Shown here: piece by piece, positions 1 through 11,016 of the stretch
How the letters are laid out: each line of letters opens with the position of its first letter
Position numbering within the stretch: position 1 is the first letter of the stretch
Assembly (NCBI GenBank): GCA_012845835.1
Contig: JABAKD010000030.1
Span: 14,231,076-14,295,075 of the forward strand
Direction: 5' to 3'
Source: Undaria pinnatifida
Lineage: Eukaryota; Sar; Phaeophyceae; Laminariales; Alariaceae
Length of the DNA: 64,000 nucleotides
The notes under the pieces: generated by a model
What the model was told of the DNA's origin: nothing
Seen by the model: the letters and a program-made list of their open reading frames with translations, nothing else
Databases searched by the model: none
Translations under genes and position numbers: made by a program

Positions 1-44
1 CCTTTTGTTCAAAATCAGGCCCCGACGTCCTTCAAAACTCCGCC

Positions 45-345
45 CTCCCCTCACCGGATATTCGACTTACAGGATCCACTTTTGATAAACTGATGAATTT
101 CCTTCCACAGCTGTCAGATTTTGTCCCCCTCAGAAACAAACGGGTTTTATAGTTTCCGCGCACAGACTGACTAACATCACCCTGTTGACCCTGATAGCTA
201 CACTGTAGTTGCAAGGGGAGTCGCCGACCTATATCCTTAATGAGGACACACAACCCGTAATACGCGCGACCGGAGTATCACACACAGCTTGCAAAGATGA
301 GTTTCGACAAAAACTTCGATCTCACAGCTGGAGCATATGTTAATT
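45..345 (+). repeat. Dispersed repeat R1, copy 1
   Basis: The family is recognised by CTCACCGG, ACGACTTACAGGAT, TTCCACAGCTGTCAG, TTTCCGCGCACAGA, CTGTTGACCCTG, GGGGAGTCGCCGACCTA, GCGCGA-CGGAGTATCACAC and CTTCGATCTCACAGCT. No coding potential survives in any copy. Confidence 0.85.
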
Positions 346-360
346 TTTATAATATAATAC

Positions 361-1238
361 AATAGGCATATTGAAACTAGCAAGAACGACATTCCGACGA
401 TTTGGGGCAAAGGAGGGTTATATTTTAAGGATCTCCGCCATTCAGAAGGAATTTTAGCCTTAAAGCAAGGGCGCACAAAAAAACAAAATCGACACCTCTG
501 CTTACGTACTAAAACTTTTTTTCGCTCTTCCAGAGGGGGGGGGGGTTACGAAGACCCCATCCCCCCCCATTACGCCACAGAATTTCCTACGCAAACTACC
601 CCATTCTAAATTATGTATAATAAAGGGGCAGGGGGGGTACATAGCAGACACGCAGCCCCCTGCCTGGTCACGCAGCAGCAGCCTGCGTACCAGCTACGCA
701 CAGCGCAGAGCAACGGAGAAAAAGGGAGAGAGCAAGAGAGAGTGGTCACAATGAGCACAGCCTCCACGGTGAAGGGACCTCTGCTACAACCCTCCTTCGA
801 CAAGACAGCTTGGATACAAAGCGCCTGCGGAAAGCCAGCCGATGGCGAGGACTTCACCTGCTGCTGCGAGGCCAACATTACTTCGGTGACGGTTCAGGAA
901 TGGACGAGGGCCAGGCCATTGAGCATGAGTGTTCGGCGCAGCACAGTGAGTGGAGAGGCATGAGGGCTGTACCGTGATGTTGGATCGTATCGTGTACCTC
1001 GCAGCAGCAGCAGCGGCAAGCACTGGAAAGACAAAACTCTGGTTTATCATAATATGTAAAAGTGCTCACCATCGAGCAGTGTGTCGTTCTGCCTCCTCCC
1101 CAATAACTGACAAAATCAGCAGTAGCAGAAGCCTAGCCTTGGCAGCAGCAGCAGCAGCAGTAGAGCAGCAATACCAGAAGCCGTAGCTGCATGATCAAAG
1201 TCGACGAAAAAAACGCGCGCGAAATGCGGATCAACTAA
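361..1238. other. No clear gene; CAG-type microsatellites
   Basis: Contains a G run (535-545), and GCAGCAG tracts at 1002-1020 and 1142-1165 that produce Ala/Gln/Ser-rich frames on both strands. Nothing convincing beyond that. Confidence 0.6.
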
Positions 1239-1436
1239 CTAAGCAACCTCCGCTGTCTGGTCCCTGCACGCCTTTTGCATGCGAGCAGAGCACTTCTGCC
1301 TATCGGAAAAATCGCCGCGAAGACCAGCAGCGGCAATTGGGTGTGCAAGAAGTGCAAGCGCGATTTCGGACGCAAAATAGAGCAACTGAGCCGGACCCAC
1401 GTGGAGACTCACGAACAGTCGCTTCAACACAAGTGA
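1239..1436 (+). CDS. Possible exon with C2H2-like zinc finger
   Basis: The frame opens after TAA at 1236 and ends at TGA 1434-1436 with no ATG. It reads SGNWVCKKCKRDF, then THVETHEQSLQHK. C-x2-C and H-x3-H are 14 residues apart, slightly wider than a classical finger. It may be the last exon of a gene or a transposase fragment. Splice sites and neighbours could not be settled. Confidence 0.35.
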   Translation, partial: LSNLRCLVPARLLHASRALLPIGKIAAKTSSGNWVCKKCKRDFGRKIEQLSRTHVETHEQSLQHK

Positions 1437-1984
1437 GGACTTGTGGGGACAGCAGTTGTTGCATTCGCTAGCACAAGCAGTTTCGATTAAAAAATTGAAA
1501 AACGTCAGCTGTGAGTACGACCGATTAAATGGTTGAAACTCAACTTTGCAAGCTGCGTGGTGCATCAGATCTATGTTTCATTTATGATACGGTGTTTGTG
1601 AAATATACCTGGTTGTTAATACACTGCTTCACAATTTTTGACGGGACGTCGTTCGCGCGTGTTTAGCAGTTGGGGAACTGCCACGCTGGACGTATTTTAC
1701 TCGCGCAAGTGTATGAGGCTGCAGGTCTTACCGATGTGTGTATGTGAGAAGCAGGAGCATATTCGTATTTTCTTTCCACGGCTGATCAATTGCTATTGCT
1801 CATGTCGCATGTTGCATGTCGACCAACGTGTGTCGACAGGGGTCCTGGTGCCGCGGCGGCGGTGGGAGCGGGCGCACATTGCTGGGTTTTTTCAAACCGA
1901 AGAGCGCCACGGACGGCGCGAAGGAGTCGCCGGTGTTGATGGACAATTGTAGAGCGGGGGTGCAAGTGGTGACGCTGACGTGGT

Positions 1985-2220
1985 ATCACGTATATCCTGT
2001 AAGTCGTACAACCGGTGAGGGGAGGGCGGGGTTTTTTGAAGGCGTGGGGGTCGGGGGGGGGGGGGGGGGGGCGGAGGGCGGGGGGGGAGAGGCGTTTATT
2101 TTTTTGGAAAGTAGAGGAGGAAGCGGGGGGGGGGCGGGGGCCCAATCTGTGCGCGGAAGCTATAAACCCTTGAAGGAGACAAATCTGACGGTTGTGGAAG
2201 GAGTGCATCAGTTTGTCACG
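1985..2220 (-). repeat. Dispersed repeat R1, partial inverted copy
   Basis: Reverse-complement version with TATATCCTGTAAGTCGTACA, CCGGTGAGGGGAGGGCGG and AATCTGTGCGCGGAAGCTAT, interrupted by long G runs (2056-2070). Confidence 0.7.
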
Positions 2221-2261
2221 GGGGGGGGGGGGGGGGCGTATGGTACCAGGTGTGGTAGAAG

Positions 2262-3400
2262 GTGATTTTTTGTTCTCGCGACAATGAGGTAACCCCTTGT
2301 CGAACCCGGGGGGAAGAGGGGAAGGCGTACAGAAATGGCGATTACAGCTCGTGGGCCATTTATTACCGCATGCAGATTTTTTTTTTTTTCACACCGGATG
2401 TGCCATTGGACGCTCCTTGGATATGCCGGTCGACGTGCCCACAGTCCACACATAGCTCGTTGGGTGCGCTTTATGGAAAACTCTGTGTTGTGTTTTTTTT
2501 CTAGCACGTACGGTATCGTATATGGTACGTATTGTATGCCACGGGAGTTATGAGCAGGGGTGAGGGTGGTGCGGGCGCGGGCGGTGACGCCGACGTGGTT
2601 GAGACGGGAGTTGTGAGCAAGGGTGAGGGTGGTGCGGGCGCGGGCAGTTTCGCTGACGTGAAGTTGTGAACGGGCTTGAGGATTGTGAGGGCGCGGGCGT
2701 TGATATGGATGGTGTTTTCTCCGACGCTGCAGACGGGAGTGGTCCCGCCGATAGGACGCTTGTCCACGCTCTCATCTTCTGCGCGGGATTACGTCCGGCT
2801 GTCCGGGAACCTGTTCTCCAACACTACCCATCAATCTCCATGGTATTGGCAACCAGGGGGTGTCGTGGGAGGCTCGGAGAAACCTGAATCGCGTGTCTCT
2901 CCACGCGGTGCCAACTGCCTCCCGCGGCATCTCGAGCCCAGGCTGTGTGGGAACGGTAGAACAACCAGGAGGTACGTGCGCGCCGTGTTTGGACATCAAG
3001 GGCACAAGGGCTTACAGGGTTCCGTGCACAAGCGCGGCGCTTGCCCACCGTTGACTATTTCCGACTACATTGACCACCTTGCATTGACGCAAGGATTTAA
3101 TACCTAAACAACCTAAAGTACAGTTTGGCATCCTTTGCTCTTGCAATGCTGGCTTGCTTGCCAAACCTCTTTGTTAACGCAAGTCTTGAAAAGTGTGCAG
3201 CGAACCATCCACAGGGGCACAGCAAAGAAAGGAACCACCAAGCAAGCAAAGCCAAAAAAAAAAAAGTGGGCCTCGGGGGGGGGACGGGGGGGGGGGGGGT
3301 AGGTGTGCGGGATAACTTTCCTTGTGCGCCCTCGCCTAAAAGTGGTATACCTCTATGGTAGCACGCGTCGGAAGGTAAATATAGCTTGTGGAAGCTGTCC
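2262..3400. other. No recognised gene
   Basis: Includes a GGTGAGGGTGGTGCGGGCGC motif repeated at 2560 and 2622, T runs and G runs (3277-3300). Frames here lack domain features. Confidence 0.5.
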
Positions 3401-3700
3401 GATGGGCCCACGAAAGTAAAAGATCTAGTACTAGCAGCCTGCCCGATGAGCCGTATAGTTTTGTAATCTACGGATACATGATTCATGATTCACGTATGTA
3501 CGAGCGTTATAGGATATTTGGTATTGGGAAATGAGTGTTTTCTATTAGATGATGGTGTGTTGTCAGAATGTCAGTCACCCCGCTTGAAACATGCCTTCGA
3601 CCCGGTACGTTTAGTTCTGGGTTGATTCTGATGGGGTACGCCCTTTATATCAGTCTTGGTTTGGTCCAGTTTTTTGCCCCTGATTCGCGGGCGGCTTCTG
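3400..3700 (+). repeat. Dispersed repeat R3, copy 1 (empty SINE site)
   Basis: Shares AAAAGATCTAGTA, GCAGCCTGCCCGATGAGCCG, TAGATGATGGTGTGTTGTCA and TATCAGTCTTGGTTTGGTCC with 14300-14705. It lacks the SINE present in that copy. Confidence 0.85.
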
Positions 3701-4590
3701 GCCGATCTTGGCTCATCCCATGTCTTGATTGTGATAATATACTCGGATGTACGCGACAGTAATATAATGCATTCTTCTACGTAATGATCAACACCTGGGA
3801 CTTCTTTTTTATCCGCTGCCACCGCGCAACCAATGCCCCCGCATGAGGTGGCCCACGCGAGCAAGCCGACCTGAGCATGGGTTTTCCCATCAACCTAGTG
3901 AACCATGGCCATTTCATTGGAACCGTGCTCGGGGAGGTGAACGCGCTGGACCGGGGCTGACTCAAGACACTTTTTCCCCGGGATGCTTCAGGAGCGATTT
4001 TTCTTCGTCATCGACCTCCACCCTACACGACAGTGACGAAACCCGCACGTACACCAGCAGCAACAGAGAGCAATACCATCGAGGCACAGCCTAAGACAAC
4101 CAGATACATGAAGAGGCGGAGCAGTCAGGGATGGACAGCGTGAGCCAGAATACCCACGGCCCTTCGCCTGCTAGCCAGACCTCCTTGTACGTGCTTGCAT
4201 TGAGCGAGCGATTTCGGGGCTGATTTTTGAGCTGCAGTTACAAGCAATTTTGCGCGACGATGGATGAAAACCCTTCCCCCCCTCCCCCTTTTCTGTTCTC
4301 TCTTGCTCAAACGCCCCACCTAATATCGAAATCCGCCAGAGTAATAATCACTTCCACGCACTGGATATCACCTCACAATTATCTTTCTAGAGCCGTCGAT
4401 GCCGGTGCTGCAATTCCCACCCCCCCCCCCCGCGCCCCCAACGCCCCCTCCTTCCCCACCACCCGCACCATCCCCTAGACCTAGCACCACGCGTATAGCA
4501 AACCCCTACATCTATGCGACCTAAAGCCCTTTCGCCCCCCCTTTCCCACCCCCCACCTCCCCACCCCCCCCACCCCACCCCCACCCCCTC
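3700..4590. other. No confident gene; one protein-like piece
   Basis: A plus-strand piece near 3880 reads MGFPINLVNHGHFIGTVLGE before a TGA. It looks protein-like but I cannot place it. The stretch 4260-4590 is C-rich. Confidence 0.4.
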
Positions 4591-5250
4591 GAACACTCCG
4601 CCGTCTCCTCACTGGTTGTACGACTTACAGGATATACATGATAATTTGGTGCATTCTATCCAAAACCGTCACATTTATCCCCTTAAAGGATGTATAGTTT
4701 CCACGCACAGATTGAGCTGCCCCGCCCGTTCCCCCCTCCTCACCCCTCTCGATCACCCCCCCCACACCCCCCCACCCCCACCCCCTTGAACGCTCCGCCC
4801 TCTCCTCACTGGTTGTGCGACTTACACGGTAGGATTTTTACAGTTTCTACGCACAGATTTAGCTGCCCCGCCCCCCCCCCCCTCACCCTCCCCCCCCCCA
4901 CTCCCGATCCCTTTTGATCAAAATCAGGCCCCCACGTCCTTAAAAACTCCGCTCTCCCCTCACCGGATATACGACTGTGCAGGATTCGCTTGATGAACTG
5001 ATGCATTTCCTTCCACAGCTGTCAGATTTTGTCCCTCTCGAAAACGGGTTTTGTAGTTTCCGCGCACAGACCGACTAACATCCCCCTGTTGACCCTGATA
5101 GCTACACTGTAGTTGCAGGGGGAGTCGCCGACCTATATCCTTAATGAGGACACACAACGCGTAATACGCGCGATCGGAGTATCACGCACAGCTTGCAAAG
5201 ATGAGTTTCGACAAAATCCTCGATCTCACAGCTAGCTGGAGTGTATTTTT
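4590..5250 (+). repeat. Dispersed repeat R1, compound copy
   Basis: Two short tandem pieces of the R1 start (4598-4720 and 4795-4870), set in C-rich sequence, precede a nearly full copy (4955-5250) that matches 45-345 closely. Confidence 0.85.
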
Positions 5251-5254
5251 ATTT

Positions 5255-6060
5255 TTATAATATATTAACACGGTATGCTTTTTTATCACGGTCGGGTGTG
5301 AGTTGGCACGACTTACGTGATACATCAGATCTGAGAGGGTCCTGGCTCATTGATGAATCTGGGTTTTTCAGTTCTTGGATGTTGATGGATTTTGCTTAGC
5401 TCAACAGCAGTTGTTCTAGTTCTATGCATATGCAATAGCATCGGCACCAAACCAACAGGGAACTGAGTACTGAGTGAGGCCGTAAACGCCAAGCAGGCAG
5501 ATGGCATCTTGGAATACAACACCTCTTAGTGAATATACTTGTGGGAGGTATAAGTTTGTTTGCGTGTATGATGTGGCCCCTCAACAAGAGGTGGTGCTGG
5601 TGCTGGTACGTAATGCAGCAGTAGCTATGTAGTTTCAATAATCGAAGCATTAGACTACTTGCTTGCATTTTGGAACGGGTCTACCTGCCGTTCTATGAAT
5701 CAATTACTGCTGTGGTGTAAACGCGTATGTATGTGTATGACCCACACCCTGCAAGATTAAGAAAGATGGTACACTGCAAGATTTAGAAAGATGGTACATA
5801 CACTCGTGGTTCTTCCTGCCCGATATCGTTCCCTTTGTGTCAAGCCACTCGGGGCGACAACGTGCAATTGCCCAGGTGGATAAGGTGGAAAAGAGGACAC
5901 AGCCTCGGCCAGGAGACCAATGAGGCGGAGGGAAGGTCGACCTGACGGCCGGGGTCAGTGGTACTAGAGAGGGATGGATGTAGTACGAGATGAAATGTGA
6001 ATGACTTTTCAACGAACGGTCGTTCTATTTTTTCGTTGTTTTGTGCCGGTTTTTTGTGTG
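5255..6060. other. No recognised gene
   Basis: AT-balanced sequence between R1 and the fold-back cluster. A 20-base AAGATTTAGAAAGATGGTAC-type duplication lies at 5755-5795. Frames show no known domain. Confidence 0.5.
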
Positions 6061-6330
6061 CTTCTTGAAATTGTATGATATACGCTGCTGACGACGTATC
6101 TGGCAGCAGATTATTATGGTACTGCTGCTGCTGTAGTCTACGCAATCCGACGAAATATTTTCATTTTTCATTTCCGTGCTTTCTAAATACGAGTGTTGAA
6201 ATTGTTTATGTAGTAGCCCCCCCCGTGACTGAGCTGGTAGGTGAGATATGACCACATGTATGTAGCCCGTTCCCGCCATGAGACCGCAGAGAATTGATTA
6301 CCTATGCTGCATGATTTGGCAATCGGGGGT
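6060..6330 (+). repeat. Diverged arm copy next to the fold-back element
   Basis: Shares CAGCAGATTATTATGGTACT, AATCCGACGAA, TTCCGTGCTTTCTAAATACG and GTGACTGAGCTGGTAGGT with the right arm at 6517-6680. Confidence 0.75.
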
Positions 6331-6333
6331 ATG

Positions 6334-6680
6334 CATGGCTGTTGCGGGCTACATATATGTGGTCATACCTTACCTACCAGCTCAGTCACGGGGAGGGCTA
6401 CTACATGTCCCCAACCTCCAATTTTAATACTCGTATTTAGAAAGCACGGAAATAATTAAATAATTCGTCGGATTGCATACAGTACCATAATCTGCTGCCA
6501 GATGCGTCGTCAGCAAGCAGCAGATTATGGTACTGTATGCAATCCGACGAATTATTTAATTATTTCCGTGCTTTCTAAATACGAGTATTAAAATTGGAGG
6601 TTGGGGACATGTAGTAACCCCCCCCGTGACTGAGCTGGAGGTAAGGAATGGCCACATATATGTAGCCCGCAACAGCCATG
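6334..6680. mobile_element. Fold-back element with about 165-bp arms
   Basis: Arms 6334-6498 and 6517-6680 are nearly perfect reverse complements, separated by an 18-base loop. The outer end is CATGGCTGTTGCGGGC and the inner end is GCAGCAGATTATGGTACTG. Further diverged copies of the arm lie at 6090-6290 and 6700-6840, so several units are clustered. No ORF or transposase is present. The RNA from either strand would form a long hairpin. Confidence 0.88.
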
Positions 6681-6689
6681 AGACCGCAG

Positions 6690-6840
6690 ATAATTGATCA
6701 GCTATGGAGGTTGGGGATATGCAGTAGCCCACCCCGTGGATGAGCTGGTAGGTAAGGTATGACCACATACATGTAGCCCGCTCCCGTCATGAGAGCAGAG
6801 AATTGATCAGCCATGCTGCATGATTTGGCAATTGGGTGTT
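6690..6840 (+). repeat. Third partial arm copy
   Basis: Contains GGAGGTTGGGGATATGCAGT, GAGCTGGTAGGTAAGGTATG and CATGATTTGGCAATTGGG, repeating parts of the arms at 6260-6420 and 6590-6680. Confidence 0.75.
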
Positions 6841-6919
6841 GCGATCTACTATTTCTTGTCAAGGCATCTGCTCATGATACTATTACAATTTGGTTTGTCT
6901 TGTGATTTTTCGGGGCTAT

Positions 6920-7130
6920 GCAGAATATTATCCAAGTGTGAGAAAATATGTGTTTTGTACATACATAAGAAGTTTGACCAATCAGATCAATGCGGTAATT
7001 CATAGTTGCATGAGCGATAGCCTTGGGTACACCTGGCCCAGCTGTGTAGGCGACGACCTGCACGCGGAGCGCGTAGGGAAGCAGAGTCAGAGCTACAGGT
7101 CCAAGGTGAGATACAGACTAGTTTAAGTTC
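6920..7130 (+). repeat. Split direct repeat A1 of the retroelement
   Basis: About 210 bases, beginning GCAGAATATTAT and ending CTAGTTTAAGTTC, closely repeated as A2 at 12421-12629. It marks the left end of the element. Confidence 0.85.
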
Positions 7131-7145
7131 GTGCACTCCCCGACG

Positions 7146-8615
7146 ATGGAAGAGTGCAAATCACCGGAGGCTGAGGCTGTCGTGGCTGCTGCTGTACGCG
7201 GTCCTAATCAGGCTGCCTCGGATGCTACGCGAGTCGAGGCAGAGGCTTATGCTGCTGTCGCTGCTGTGCAAGCTGGGTTCGACGCTCGCCGTGCCGAAGC
7301 TCTGGCTGCTGTGCAAGCTGAGTCCGAAGGTCGCCGTGCCGCAGCCGCTTCGGCTGCTGCTACTGCTGCGTCTGCCACCGCGGCACCATCTTTGCACAGC
7401 CTCAGTCCCGCTGTGTCCGAGGCTGCGGGGGTCACATCGGCTGAAGTGCTGCACTGGCAAGGACAGGTGTCTGACGATTTCGCTCGGATAGACGGAGACG
7501 TGAGTCGCCTCAAGTCGCCGATGGATCGACTGCTCGCCTCCTTCAAAACCTTGCAGAATGCGGTGGCTGGGGGCGCGTCAAAAGTCGAGAACGTCGAGGC
7601 CATGTTACAGCAGTTCATGGACAACTTTGCCGATCGGCAGCCGGCCCCGCGGGACAGTGAGGACGTGAGGGAGCGCCACGTCCAAAAGTCGCAATTAACC
7701 GACGACACGGCGCTCTGGAGAAAGATGGCGTCAAGAAAACATTGGGTGCTCCGCGGGCGCATACCTCCCAACATTGGCGACTCGGCGGCGGGTATCCAGT
7801 CCTTCGTAGGCGAGGCCGTCAACGTCACGACGTCAGTGGCTACCCAGCTCCGCGCGATCAGTGACTTTGACGTTCGTGCGTACGGGCCGCGGGCGGAAGG
7901 GATGGTCGACCACCTGCTGATGGTCGCTGACCGCCTTGATTCCTTGCGCCAGGCTCTTGTGGCGGTCCTGTCTGTTGGGTTTTCCCTCGACAGCGACGGC
8001 GACCGTCATTGCCGGGAGAGGGTGGCAACGATCGATGCCGCCTTCACGTCAGCGTCGGCCGACCTACGCCGGCACACCCTGAGAAATATGATCCTACTCT
8101 CTGGCCCCGCGGCGCGGGCTGTCATGAGCGAGATGGTAAACGACGATCTTCGCCTGTGGGTCAACGACCTCATGCGATTTGCACAGCAAGTCCGTCCGCC
8201 GATGGTGCCCCCTCCGTCCGACTTCACGTTCTCGATGCCGCCCGTGCCTTCGTTCAAGCGCACGAGCGCCTTTTGCTCTAGTGGGGGCGACGTTCTCAAG
8301 CTCGTCGAAGGATTGCACGTTCCCCGCGACAGCCAGGACAGGCCGTCCAAGAGAAAAAGCAACCCGGCCAGCCCCGGTACACCACGGAAAAAATCGCTGC
8401 CCAGTGCCGGCAGTTTGCTTCTCTGGGCCGATGCCGGTTCTCCAACTGCAAATTCTTGCATTCGGCTCCCCCGGCCGACGCCACTTCACCCGATGCCCTT
8501 CGCGACAGTTGTTGGCAGTTCGGCGGTGCCGGCTGTTGGGTCGCGGGCGTTGGCGCTGCGCTCAGAGCCCCGCGGTGGGTCCGGGGGTGGTAGTGGCGGC
8601 GCGGGTTCTGGATGA
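7146..8615 (+). CDS. Gag-like ORF of the tyrosine-recombinase retroelement
   Basis: 489 codons from ATG to TGA; the same frame opens slightly earlier at a GTG. The first 100 residues are Ala/Glu/Arg-rich with heptad-like spacing, probably coiled coil. A helical middle follows (QGQVSDDFARIDGDVSRLKS, about residues 105-124), and the tail is Pro/Ser/Arg- and Gly-rich. No zinc knuckle was seen. It directly follows repeat A1 and precedes the RT region, the position of gag in these elements. Function is inferred from position and composition only. Confidence 0.7.
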   Translation: MEECKSPEAEAVVAAAVRGPNQAASDATRVEAEAYAAVAAVQAGFDARRAEALAAVQAESEGRRAAAASAAATAASATAAPSLHSLSPAVSEAAGVTSAEVLHWQGQVSDDFARIDGDVSRLKSPMDRLLASFKTLQNAVAGGASKVENVEAMLQQFMDNFADRQPAPRDSEDVRERHVQKSQLTDDTALWRKMASRKHWVLRGRIPPNIGDSAAGIQSFVGEAVNVTTSVATQLRAISDFDVRAYGPRAEGMVDHLLMVADRLDSLRQALVAVLSVGFSLDSDGDRHCRERVATIDAAFTSASADLRRHTLRNMILLSGPAARAVMSEMVNDDLRLWVNDLMRFAQQVRPPMVPPPSDFTFSMPPVPSFKRTSAFCSSGGDVLKLVEGLHVPRDSQDRPSKRKSNPASPGTPRKKSLPSAGSLLLWADAGSPTANSCIRLPRPTPLHPMPFATVVGSSAVPAVGSRALALRSEPRGGSGGGSGGAGSG

Positions 8616-8767
8616 GGACACGGGCCCTACCTGTCGGTTGGGCCAACACCTAGGGGGGCGGCTGCTGAGCGTGCCGTTGGTAGAGCGGCGACAGCGCCGG
8701 GGCCAGCGGGGGAGCGGGGAACCGGCCGACCACCCAAGGCGTAGGGGGGGGACTACGTGGGCGTGCG

Positions 8768-10927
8768 TTGGTAGCTCTGGCTGGCGATGAGGGTGTGGGG
8801 CGTGCTCGCGTGGAGGTGGCTCCGGGCTCGGTCCCCTTCGGAGAGAAAGGTACGGTTTCTTGTGTGCGTGTGCGTGATTTGCCGGCTGACTTGCTGCGTG
8901 TACAAGGGGAGATTGATGGCGTACGTTTGGGTTCCTTGCGACTCGTTGCGATCGACGCTTGGTTGGTTGCTCGGGCGGTTGTGGTGCAGTCGATGGCCGA
9001 GCAAGGCTCCGCGAGCCTCGGTCACCTCGCATCGGTAAGCTCCTCCCTCTTGAGAAAGTGTCAGGGCAGCGTTGCCCAACTTATGTCCACCATCGGCCCC
9101 TCACTGTTTTCGCCGCATATTAACGTGGCTACCGTACGGCACTGGTTTGGATACGTCAAGAAATTTCCCTCTACCTCCTTACTGCTTCGCGTGTTGGCGC
9201 CGGGCGCACCAGTGGGGGTATCAGGAGGGGGGGATCTGACCGCTGAACTTGCTTATGGTAAATCACCCGGGAATCGCACAACACGACGTCGCGATCCACA
9301 AACAGATTTGCGAGGACGTCGTGTACGGCCGCGCATTGGTATTTTATCTGCGTTTCGCTGGCGAAATTCTGGGGCTTCGTATTTCACCGCTTAGCGTCGT
9401 TCTAGAACCCAAATTTCGGAAAATTCACGATCTCACGTTTGCGCGCGCGGGGGGTCGGACCAGTGTTAACGGTGACACGGATTTTGATTCCGCGCCACCG
9501 TCCGAGCTCGGCCAAGTGCTTCGTGAGGTTTTACTACGGGTAATGTTTTTGAGACAGACCCACAGTAGTAGTGTTCGAATCCTCTTGTGCCGTGTAGACG
9601 TCAAAGAGGCGTTTCGACAGGTTTTGGTTGACCCGGCAGGTGCGCCGGTTTTCGGTTATGTGCGTTCGGTGATCGCGTCGTCGTGGATTTACGCTTGCAA
9701 TTTGGGTGGCGTAATAGCCCGGGGTTTTGGGGGTTGATGGCATCCGCGCTCGAGCATGCTCACACCCACTCAACGTTTCAAGGCGCAGATGTTTCCCAAC
9801 AATGGGCTGTGGCCGTCGCGCACGCCCGAATTTCCCCGCCGCGGGGGGTTCCAGTTGTCTCTGTCACGGGTGATTGTGGGCCTGTTTCTGGCTCCAGTGG
9901 CAACGCCGGGAACTACTTTTTTATGAGGTATTACGTAGACGATGGCATTCTCGTCGAAATGCAATGGTGGCCGGACGGTCGCCGTTGTTTGCGCGCTGTC
10001 CAGTCGTTGGCGTCGGGCCATTTTCGCTTGTTGGGTGAACGTGGCGTCTCTGATCCGCCCCTCCTGTCCGCCAGAGAAATCACTGACTGGGACACGCACC
10101 TGGAGGTGTTGGGTTGGATCACTGACACAGAGGTGCTTACGGTATCGTTGCCATCCCATAAGCGGCTCAAGCTGCAAAATCTCCTTGCGGAGTGGCCCTC
10201 GTGTCGTACATCTCCTTTAGCGAGGCAGGTGTCGCAGCTCGTTGGCTTCCTTATACATGCCTCCTTTGCTGTGCGTCCGGGGCGGTTTTTCGTGAACCGT
10301 TTGTTGGCTTCGGTGGGTATGCCGCGCATATCTGCCGGAGCCGATTTTGGTTTTCGTACGGCCAACCCCGGGCGGAGCCTGGTCTTGGGACCCGAGTTTC
10401 AAGGGGACCTCGAGTTTTGGCCGTGGTTTGTTGAGGAGGGATTGGACGCGCGCGGAGGAACCTTGTCGGCTCCGATGTATCATTTGCTCGAGCGCCCCTC
10501 CCAACGTAATCTATTTTCGGATGCATCCAAAACCGCTTTCAGGGGTTTCTGCCTTGAAACTGGGGTATACTGGAGAAACGATCTTGACGCTGGGGAACGA
10601 TCTCGCTTTTGTGGGTCGAGCAGGTCAGTTGCAGGAGAGGACGATGTATCGATTAACGTCCTCGAACTGCTAGGTGTAGTCGTCTCCGCGTGGGTCCTCG
10701 TGTCTCCGTGTGCCGAGCGCCCGGCCGCGTTGGGGGACTGCGTGTTGTTGCGTGGCGACAACGAAGCAGCCGTAGAGTGGGTGCGGCGGTGTCGAGGTGG
10801 GAAGGAGCCGAGATCGGGCGCGTTGATGCGCCTCCTTGGTGTGCTCGAATTGTCCTCTGGTTGGCACTTTGACGCGAAACACGTGCGGGGTATTTTTAAC
10901 GTTGCCGCTGACGGTATCTCACGCTGA
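8768..10927 (+). pseudogene. Reverse transcriptase-RNase H of the tyrosine-recombinase retroelement, frameshifted
   Basis: Three overlapping frames carry one protein. 8768-9255 holds the N-terminal RT part ending ELAYG. A shift near 9255 leads to VNHPGIAQHDVAIHKQICED and EPKFRKIHDLTF, then VDVKEAFRQVLVDP with the first catalytic Asp. A second shift near 9690 leads to FGWRNSPGFWGLM and RYYVDDGILVE, the RT active site. RNase H follows with FSDASKTAF, SINVLELLGVV, LRGDNEAAVEWV and FNVAADGISR, which together show its acidic residues. The two frameshifts mark it as decayed unless they are sequencing errors. Confidence 0.88.
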
Positions 10928-11016
10928 GATCGCGCTTCCGTCCTCGTCAATCTGCGTGCCGTTCGACCGGAAATTCCGTGGCAGGAGCATGATCTGGGGG
11001 CCGCGGGCATATCCCT

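Noticed and set aside
4514-4917. Pro/His/Ser-rich frames
   Set aside because: Produced by C-rich simple sequence between R1 fragments.
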